Shown: positions 17,160 through 23,440 of the stretch, in pieces | How positions within the stretch are numbered: position 1 is the stretch's first letter | Layout: every line of letters begins with the position of its first letter | Origin: Mikrocytos mackini | Taxonomy: Eukaryota; Endomyxa; Ascetosporea; Mikrocytida; Mikrocytiidae | Direction of reading: 5' to 3' | NCBI GenBank assembly: GCA_030180075.1 | Contig: JASNJN010000032.1 | Coordinates: 1-23,440, forward strand | DNA: 23,440 nucleotides | The notes under the pieces: generated by a model | What the model was told of the DNA's origin: nothing | Seen by the model: only the letters and a program-made list of their open reading frames with translations | Database searches by the model: none | Program-made: the position numbers and the translations under genes

Positions 17160-18833
17160 TCAAACATACTCCGAATCATACATTTGTGAATCACTATTTA
17201 CATCCGATATCCAATCCTCTCCTATTTTGGTATATGTTTCTTTAAATATATATCCCAAGAAGTTTATTTCTTTTAATTGTGATTCATAGTCTTTGTTCCT
17301 GTACTCTTCTTTCAGTATTTTCATAAGATATTTATACTGATTGTTATCAACAAACCTGAATCCAAGCTCGAGTTCACTGTGTACATTATCCATCATGCTG
17401 TAATCACAAAACAACAAATTCTTTCCCTGGAAACTTTCTCTTTTAATCATTTTTTGAAGTATTCGAAGCCCGTTTAATTTGTTCATATTTGTATTGTAAT
17501 CAGTCCAACTCCTTATAAACGTATCGTTTTCTAAAAGAACGTCAAACATGTTTTCGTTGCTATTGTCTTTGCTTTCATTGGAATCTTTTTCATCTTCTAA
17601 GTTGTAGTTATACAGATCAAATGTTCTCATATCTTGTAATCCATCGAATATTCGTTTAGTATAAAATAGTGATTGTTTGTTCGCTACTTTGAAAATGTTG
17701 TTGTAAAATAAACTCATAAGTTTTGAGTCTTTAAGCCTATCTTTGAATAAAGTCTTGTTTTCTTTTAACAACTTTAAGAGTATTGAATTTATTGTGTATA
17801 TCAGTTTACTTTTGAACAGTTTTATTTCCTTGTTTGTCATCTCCTCATTTGTATCTCTTATGTATAGTTTGTCGTAAAAGTACTCAGTGTCGTATTTAAT
17901 GTTACTGTATACGGTTTCAAATATTAAGAAGAATTGGTCATTGAACAGCTCTAAAGTCTCTTTGGAAATTTGCCTAGATTTATTGAATTTAGCGTTATTA
18001 CTTTTGTCATACTTCATGTCTGTTATGTCTTTTATTTCTTCCAAAGTTTTAAACTTTCCTATATTAAAGATGTTGTCTTTGTTATTCACGCTATTATTTG
18101 TTATTAAAGTTATTCTGTCGTTGTATAGTTCAACCGAGTCTTTTAAAAAGTCGCCCGAGTATTTTATACGACCTAGGTATTCTTTCTTGGTCATGTCTAT
18201 ACATTCTGAAGGAAGATATCCGGAATCTATACAAAGAGACAAAAGAATAAGCACTTTGTTAAATGAGTAAAGGTTATTGTCTTTAGAGTAAAGCTGTAGC
18301 AACTCAATAGAAAGTGAACATAAAGAGTTGGGTGAATTGGAATGAAGTATAGGTGTAAGGTTCTTAATAAAAGAAGAGTCTGTGAAGTTTAAAGAATGAA
18401 GAATGATTGATAGAAGAGCTATTAGTCTGTTAAGATATTCTAAGTTGGCTATAAATTCCTCGTTATCTTCTGTTGTAGAATCTAAATCTTTGGACGCTCT
18501 TTTCGTGTATATTTTCTTAAGTGCTAATGAAAATTCAACATATAAACAGTAGAAAGTTCCGTTTGCAGCTAAATTGGATATCCTTCCATGATACGAAACG
18601 GCAGAATCTGTGTTGAATAAAAGACTCGATATTATAGCATTGGTAAGCTCTAGTTTGGCCTTAAATTGGCCGGGCTTTATGTATGCGTTCTTTATTCGTT
18701 GCAAAGATGCCTGTGTTGCCAAGAGAGCGTTCAAATTCCCGTTTTCACCAGAATATCTTTGTCTGTAAACATCTGTTTTAATGTTTTTTAGTTCTGTTGG
18801 TGAAAATAGATTCAGTGTATTGTAGTAGAGCAT
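17160..18833 (-). CDS. STRIP: STRIP/Far11-like scaffold subunit of the STRIPAK complex, reduced
   Basis: STRIP1/2 (Far11 in yeast) is a scaffold of the STRIPAK PP2A phosphatase complex, linked to cell polarity and Hippo-type signalling. The 557-residue product is much shorter than human STRIP1 (about 837). The call rests on scattered but co-linear matches: GRISNLAANGTFYCL at about 83-97 (STRIP RYNIFLLLEVGTFNAL), FNKVLILLSL at about 191-200 (MKKVLLLLWK), SRQISKETLELF in the middle (VREKDIEMF), NGLRILQKMIK at about 454-464 (NLLRILNKLTK), YKYLMKILK at about 500-508 (LYVLKLLK), and IGEDWISDVNSDS near the C terminus (LNDDWAYGNDLDA). Helix-rich throughout, with an acidic loop around 408-425. It converges with the AP-4 epsilon gene (100-bp gap) and is tandem with IMP3. 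Stop TGA. Confidence 0.72.
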   Translation of the reverse strand: MLYYNTLNLFSPTELKNIKTDVYRQRYSGENGNLNALLATQASLQRIKNAYIKPGQFKAKLELTNAIISSLLFNTDSAVSYHGRISNLAANGTFYCLYVEFSLALKKIYTKRASKDLDSTTEDNEEFIANLEYLNRLIALLSIILHSLNFTDSSFIKNLTPILHSNSPNSLCSLSIELLQLYSKDNNLYSFNKVLILLSLCIDSGYLPSECIDMTKKEYLGRIKYSGDFLKDSVELYNDRITLITNNSVNNKDNIFNIGKFKTLEEIKDITDMKYDKSNNAKFNKSRQISKETLELFNDQFFLIFETVYSNIKYDTEYFYDKLYIRDTNEEMTNKEIKLFKSKLIYTINSILLKLLKENKTLFKDRLKDSKLMSLFYNNIFKVANKQSLFYTKRIFDGLQDMRTFDLYNYNLEDEKDSNESKDNSNENMFDVLLENDTFIRSWTDYNTNMNKLNGLRILQKMIKRESFQGKNLLFCDYSMMDNVHSELELGFRFVDNNQYKYLMKILKEEYRNKDYESQLKEINFLGYIFKETYTKIGEDWISDVNSDSQMYDSEYV

Positions 18834-19138
18834 TCTTGAAAAAATAAAAACTAAAATTTGAAATTTGTCAAGAACGAATATTCAGCTAGCAAAACGTATA
18901 TCACTCGTTCAGTTTTCAAACACGAGAATATGATTAGGATAGAGATATTTGGCAACAAAAGTTACGATAAAATTTTCTAATAAAACAAAAGTGGAAGAAA
19001 TTGACTTAAACCGCCTCATTTAGATACAAATATAAGTTGTTTGGCAGCAATTAATTTAGTTTCGTAAAACACATCCCAAAAACAGAGAATATCCGTACAA
19101 TAGCAACTTGGTTAAATTCAAATACATATTATCAGATT
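18834..19138. other. AT-rich spacer between STRIP and IMP3
   Basis: About 305 bp that must hold the IMP3 3' end and the STRIP promoter. Beyond the start-proximal motif I see no RNA gene or repeat. Confidence 0.5.
18851..18866 (-). promoter_or_regulatory. Start-proximal AAATTTCAAATTTTAG motif
   Basis: On the minus strand this word lies 17 bases before the ATG at 18833 and resembles the motif before the coiled-coil and IMP3 genes. Confidence 0.35.
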
Positions 19139-19678
19139 CTAGAACTCATAATCGTCATCAAGATCATAGAATTTCCGTATATTCTTTCCTATTTTACTTC
19201 CCGGCTTTAATTCGATAAACTTTTCGTATTTTTTTGGTATGAGCAATTTGTCATTCGTTACTATTTTGGACCCTAGTTTCACTTGCCCTGTCTTAATCAA
19301 CTTTATATTTTCTTTGACTGTATTTCCTATTTTAAGCTTGTTCATTACAAAGGTTATTTGTCTTTCTAAGAAATCAGACACTTTTATCTTCTCTAAATCA
19401 AGAATGGATGTCTTTTCTTTTGTAACACCAAGCTCAAGAAGCTTGGATAACAAAAGTTCAGTGACTCTTCTTTTCGTTTTGTTGTTTTCGTCCAAATGTT
19501 TTAGAACAGAACATAACTTACGGATGAGCCCAACCAATCTGTTGAAAAAATGATATTCCTGTGTGCTGGAGAGGTTGTATTTTCTTTTTACAATATTTGC
19601 AGCTGTGTTGTCTTTCTTATAGTTTAGAAAATCGACTTTGCGAAGCAATCGCTTTTCATGTGTCTTAAATTTTCGCAT
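19139..19678 (-). CDS. IMP3: U3 small nucleolar ribonucleoprotein IMP3
   Basis: IMP3 is a nucleolar protein of the small-subunit processome that helps U3 snoRNA base-pair with pre-rRNA. The 179-residue product has the family's usual length (human 184) and its layout: MRKFKTHEKRLLRKVDFLNY at the start (human [21 protein letters not shown]), a helical part with RKYNLSSTQEYHFFNRLVGLIR (first 11 residues matching the RRYRL...YTRYNQL pattern), then an S4 RNA-binding domain at about 104-157 (FLERQITFVMNKLKIGNTV, then TGQVKLGSKIVTND) and an acidic C terminus. The ATG at 19678 is fixed by the conserved N terminus. The leader just upstream holds the start-proximal motif. Stop TAG. It is the upstream member of a tandem pair with STRIP. 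Confidence 0.94.
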   Translation of the reverse strand: MRKFKTHEKRLLRKVDFLNYKKDNTAANIVKRKYNLSSTQEYHFFNRLVGLIRKLCSVLKHLDENNKTKRRVTELLLSKLLELGVTKEKTSILDLEKIKVSDFLERQITFVMNKLKIGNTVKENIKLIKTGQVKLGSKIVTNDKLLIPKKYEKFIELKPGSKIGKNIRKFYDLDDDYEF

Positions 19679-19683
19679 GTTTG

Positions 19684-19709
19684 TTAGAAAATTTTAAAAT
19701 TTGAAAATT
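19684..19709 (-). promoter_or_regulatory. Start-proximal TTTTCAAATTTTAAAATTTT motif
   Basis: On the minus strand this AT-rich, partly palindromic word ends about five bases before the IMP3 ATG. It is the longest example of the motif that recurs before genes in this window. Confidence 0.4.
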
Positions 19710-20189
19710 ATAAAACGCGAATGAAAACACACTAGAGCCCTTAATCATGAAATATCAATAAGATCATTATGTCCAAACATTTATTCTATAACCAAACACA
19801 CATTTCGACTTACGTGCGTTGAATTTAAAATTCATAAGAAAATAAAGATCAAATTTTTTTGCACACAATATTCTTGAAAAAATGATTACATTTTACCACA
19901 TAATTGATTATACAGTGTTATAATAGTATGGGAAGTATGATTTCCCTGGCTATTTTTTTATTTCGTGTTTGTTTAAGTTGATTTTTGATGATGAGGTGTT
20001 ATTTTGCGATTTTAATTTTGAAATTGAATTATCTTTAATACTAAGCATCAATTTGCAACAATAATTATATATGATAATAAAAACCGTAATTACTTTATGT
20101 ATTATGAATATTACGAAAGTATAACCAATTTCATGGTAGTAATCATTAATTACATTTTAATTTTTTCCTTTCTATCTGATCATACACGA
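19710..20189. other. Noncoding region upstream of the transposase
   Basis: No gene beyond a short in-frame extension of the transposase ORF (from 20097, hydrophobic and probably not translated). I looked here and in 22311-23440 for matching inverted repeats that would mark the transposon ends and found none convincing by eye. Confidence 0.45.
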
Positions 20190-22310
20190 ATGAACAGTCA
20201 GGATTCTACACATGTTGATCGACAACATATAAATCCTGAAAAGCACAACTTTAATGTTCTAGAATCTCTACCTTCTATTGTTCTCGGAGACAACTCCAAG
20301 ATTGTCGCTCCTCTAACTAACGAACATCAAGATACACCTGTCCCTTCAAACAGTGTATTCTATGAAAATACAACCACAATCCCATCTATTGAAAAGCTGT
20401 TCCATAAAGGCCAATTGTTTACAAGCTTCAAATCCATACTTAAAATCTTGCTTCCCTATACAAGGCAGATAAAACCTTGTATATCAATGTCACATAGTAT
20501 TACTATTAAAGACAAGATGAAGAATAGTCAAAAACTCACAAGAATATACTGTTTCATCAAATTTCTTCAATACTATACCGTTACATATTCTTGTGAATTT
20601 GGGGAGTCGCGAGCAAACAAAAGAGATTCTACCCTTCTTTCAAATGAGGACAGTTTGCGAACAACCTTCTCAAAGAAGCTCGGTTGTCCGTTTAAACTAA
20701 AATTCACATATCAAAATAGAAAACTAAAATTAGAAGAAATGATTGAGCATAATGGGCACTCTAATTTAACTTTTAAAAAAATGCGCCCGGAGGAAAGTCT
20801 CTACAAAACAATCGATTTGTTGGGAGATGAAAAAATAAATCTTAGACGAATAATGAATTTGATACCGGAACAAAATTTAAACAACAATTCCTATGCCGAT
20901 ATATATAAAATACGAAGACAAAAAATAGACAAAATACAAGATGAAAAAGATGAAAAGTTTCTACTTTATAGTTTTCTTGGTGTCTTTGAAGAATTTTACG
21001 TCGGAGATGAGTTATACGGCATTTATTATCAAGATGATCACATGAAACGACTTTATAGACAATACTCGGAAACCTTATATTTTGATGGGACATACAACCT
21101 CTTTTACAAAGGATTTACCCTGTTCATTCTTAATATAGTGAACGGAGAAGGCAAAACCGAGCCTGTCGTCATATTCTCTTCCCTTGACGAGTGTTATGAG
21201 AGTATGATCATGTTTTTGTACAAGTTTCAAGAAGATAATGATTGTAGTTTCCCCAAACTTTGTTTGACTGACAAAGATTGGGTCGAACGCAAAATCATAA
21301 AAGAAATATTCCCGAATTGCGAGATGCGTTTATGTGTCTTTCATGTGATCAAAGCTATCACAACAAAGATAAACACCCTTTTGAGAGCACAGTCCAAGAA
21401 AGCCAAAGAAATTGAAAAGAAAAAATTATACAACATAATATTCGCAAGTTCAGAAAGTATGTTCGATGAAGCTGTTAATAAATTGCAAGATACCGTTAAA
21501 AATTACTTCAATAAAAATTGGAACAAACATAAAACGGAGTTTGTTACCTATTTTTATTCGAACAAAATCAATTTTGATTCCCGAACTAATAATCGTGCCG
21601 AGTCTATGAATAGTGTGTTAAAGGCATATTTCAAAGGCAAGAGGAATCCACGACAGTTCTTCGTTGAATTAAAAAGCTATCTCGATCGGTTTAGGAAAGA
21701 ACGGTATTCACTAACTATAAGGAAATATTTAAAACGAGAAAAAACTAAAAGGGTTCTTCCTATAGTAACAAAGTTGAAGAAAGACTTTAGCATATATGCA
21801 TGTAAGTTACTAACAACGCGTATATGTAATGAATGGAGAAAGGAATCTGAATGTAATCTTTTATTAAAGTTTGGGATTGTGTGTGAGAAATGCATTATTA
21901 AGAACGAACTTTCTTGGGATCAAGCATATAATTTGATTCATGATAGATGGAACAAGAGACATATAATAGGTATGATAAATTTTGAAGAGTTAGAAATTAC
22001 AAAGGAGGAATTTATGACGCACCAAAATATAGTAAATGGTTCAACACTAACTTGTGCAGACAATGAAAGGGAAGTATATATGGAAGATAATTCAGTTGCT
22101 TTAGTGAAAAAGACAAGCGGTACATCATCACAGTTCAATATAGAAATCAATGAGAAAATAAACAAAAAGAGTAGAGACGAGAATTATTTGTTTATATTGA
22201 CAAAAAAGTTAGCGTTTACATTGAAGCAAAAGAAAGGGGTGAGTTACAAAAAGAAAAAGAAATTTTTAAAGGATATAATAAAAAGTATAGAAGAAAATGG
22301 GATAACTTAA
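20190..22310 (+). CDS. MULE (Mutator-like) transposase
   Basis: This looks like an intact DNA-transposon transposase of the Mutator-like superfamily, 706 residues from the ATG at 20190. The frame extends up to an ATG at 20097, but that 31-residue extension is a hydrophobic stretch atypical of transposases, so the later ATG is preferred. Numbered from it: a FAR1/WRKY-GCM1-like zinc-binding pattern Cys135, Cys166, His187 and His190, then the DDE nuclease core: Asp299 in LYFDGTYN, Asp361 in CLTDKDW, the Cys382-x2-His385 motif (RLCVFHVIKA) and Glu471 in NNRAESMNSVLKAYFK. All catalytic residues are present and there is no stop. Lys-rich tail. It may be an active element or a recently settled or domesticated copy; terminal repeats were not found, so its limits are unknown. 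Stop TAA. Confidence 0.92.
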   Translation: MNSQDSTHVDRQHINPEKHNFNVLESLPSIVLGDNSKIVAPLTNEHQDTPVPSNSVFYENTTTIPSIEKLFHKGQLFTSFKSILKILLPYTRQIKPCISMSHSITIKDKMKNSQKLTRIYCFIKFLQYYTVTYSCEFGESRANKRDSTLLSNEDSLRTTFSKKLGCPFKLKFTYQNRKLKLEEMIEHNGHSNLTFKKMRPEESLYKTIDLLGDEKINLRRIMNLIPEQNLNNNSYADIYKIRRQKIDKIQDEKDEKFLLYSFLGVFEEFYVGDELYGIYYQDDHMKRLYRQYSETLYFDGTYNLFYKGFTLFILNIVNGEGKTEPVVIFSSLDECYESMIMFLYKFQEDNDCSFPKLCLTDKDWVERKIIKEIFPNCEMRLCVFHVIKAITTKINTLLRAQSKKAKEIEKKKLYNIIFASSESMFDEAVNKLQDTVKNYFNKNWNKHKTEFVTYFYSNKINFDSRTNNRAESMNSVLKAYFKGKRNPRQFFVELKSYLDRFRKERYSLTIRKYLKREKTKRVLPIVTKLKKDFSIYACKLLTTRICNEWRKESECNLLLKFGIVCEKCIIKNELSWDQAYNLIHDRWNKRHIIGMINFEELEITKEEFMTHQNIVNGSTLTCADNEREVYMEDNSVALVKKTSGTSSQFNIEINEKINKKSRDENYLFILTKKLAFTLKQKKGVSYKKKKKFLKDIIKSIEENGIT

Positions 22311-23440
22311 GCCTACGGCAATTATAAATTATTAAATTGTCAATACGGTGATATATTCAGATGATATTGGTGTTATAGTTTCTGGTTTATTTTGTTATAT
22401 AATTTATTGTTCTGTTTGTTTTATTTATATAAGTTGGGTTAAGTTAAAACTTTAGGTTAAAGAGATCGAATACAAACCTATTTACGAACAATTCGAAGTA
22501 GTTTCAAAGTAGTTTATTAAAAAATTATTTAACCATTATACATTCATATATTATTAACTGCTCTATATGATTTCCTCTTCATAAAAAACCAAAAATAATC
22601 ATTTGTTATCCTGTTCAATTATTAGTATTTTGATTTATTCTCATTATATAAACCTGTTTAAATTCATTAGCAATGTTTCATATCCCTGTTTAGTGATTAA
22701 TATTGATATGGTATTGAAGTGAAAGTAGTTCGTCATTGATTATTGGCGGATTCCTGGTCTCTCGTTGTTCAAATAAATTAGAAAAGCAATCTTATATTCC
22801 CAACAGTTCATTGTTGAACTTCACTCTCCCTGCAACGTTTAAACCTTTATGCTTAATTTCGAAATGTATTCGACAATTTACGTTTATAGATGATACCTCT
22901 CGACTTTATCGGAATAAGACTATCTATGATCTGTGGTGGATGTGAAAACCTATAATTAAAGCCAACCCAATCAAAGTAGATATAATAATTGAGTTCCTTA
23001 TGTCCACACGGTCTGTTGTCAGAATTTACTAATGTGGAAGTCATCTTTGAGCCTCCGAAACTTGGAAGTGGCGAAAAGATGTTGTGTTAAGTTCATATAA
23101 TGAGTTATTTGGGGTTACTTTTATAGATGTTGCAAACCCAAGTAGCTTTCTTGGCGCGGTGTTTAATTCTCAATTTAAAATTTTCAAACGTGTATGATTG
23201 ATGTAAACAGAACTTGCATAGTGAATAAAAATAAGCTAGTTACCATCTTTTAGTTCTCATTTTAAGATTATTTGTTGAATGTGGCTATTTACAGAATACT
23301 ATTATTTGGCGAAATTTTCGCTGAAGCCTTATTCATCATTAAATATACAGCTATTAACAGACTGTAGCCTAGGGGTGTAACTAGGGCAACCAAAATGCTG
23401 AAAATTATTTTTACTTATATTTAACCTTATAGCCCAATAA
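22311..23440. other. Noncoding region, nothing recognised
   Basis: About 1.1 kb without a supported gene. Short ORFs at 22736-22945 (plus) and 22853-23044 (minus) overlap each other and have no recognisable motif. No tRNA, inverted repeat or array was seen. Part may belong to the transposon's 3' flank. Confidence 0.5.

Noticed and set aside
20097-20189. N-terminal extension of the transposase from the first ATG
   Set aside because: It encodes a membrane-like hydrophobic stretch, unusual for a DNA-binding transposase; the ATG at 20190 is more plausible.
22736-23044. Two overlapping short ORFs on opposite strands downstream of the transposase
   Set aside because: They overlap each other, have no motif, and neither shows coding-type composition.

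Overview
The window looks like nuclear DNA of a compact, AT-rich, intron-poor unicellular eukaryote. It carries typically eukaryotic genes: fimbrin, SMC6, the AP-4 epsilon adaptin, a STRIP/Far11 scaffold protein and the small-subunit processome protein IMP3. Nearly all are single uninterrupted ORFs with short AT-rich spacers of about 100 to 300 bp in the gene-dense part. TAA, TAG and TGA all end genes here, so the nuclear code looks standard. The sequence does not let me name the lineage; retention of AP-4 and the strong size reduction of several proteins would fit a parasitic or otherwise streamlined protist.

Layout. Bases 1-2490 are a repeat-rich stretch: a relic of an integrase-bearing retroelement (minus strand), a 19-bp tandem repeat, a diverged direct repeat seen at both ends of the stretch, and two short non-autonomous inverted-repeat (MITE-like) elements. 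Bases 2492-4463 hold two tail-to-tail genes for secreted or membrane-anchored proteins that share a Pro-Gly-Asp-x-Cys-Asn-x3-Cys-Ile motif and appear to be diverged paralogs. Bases 4533-6976 have no gene I can support and contain several ambiguous bases. From 6977 to 19678 the DNA is gene-dense: fimbrin(+), SMC6(-), a bacterial-type ParA ATPase(+), a small acidic coiled-coil protein(-), AP-4 epsilon(+), STRIP(-) and IMP3(-). An intact MULE (Mutator-like) transposase gene follows at 20190-22310, then about 1.1 kb without a supported gene.

Genes are arranged in alternating head-to-head and tail-to-tail pairs; SMC6/ParA share a 152-bp divergent promoter region and the coiled-coil gene/AP-4 epsilon share a 250-bp one. 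There is no operon logic: the genes serve actin bundling (fimbrin), DNA repair and chromosome structure (SMC6), vesicle sorting (AP-4), STRIPAK signalling (STRIP) and ribosome biogenesis (IMP3). The points most worth following are (1) the in-frame stop in the AP-4 epsilon gene, after which the same frame stays open for another 154 codons and which lies within a possible 24-nt GT-AG mini-intron, (2) the bacterial-type ParA ATPase in a eukaryotic neighbourhood, head-to-head with SMC6, (3) the lineage-specific surface protein pair, and (4) the MITE-like element whose ends are built from 19-bp iterated words.
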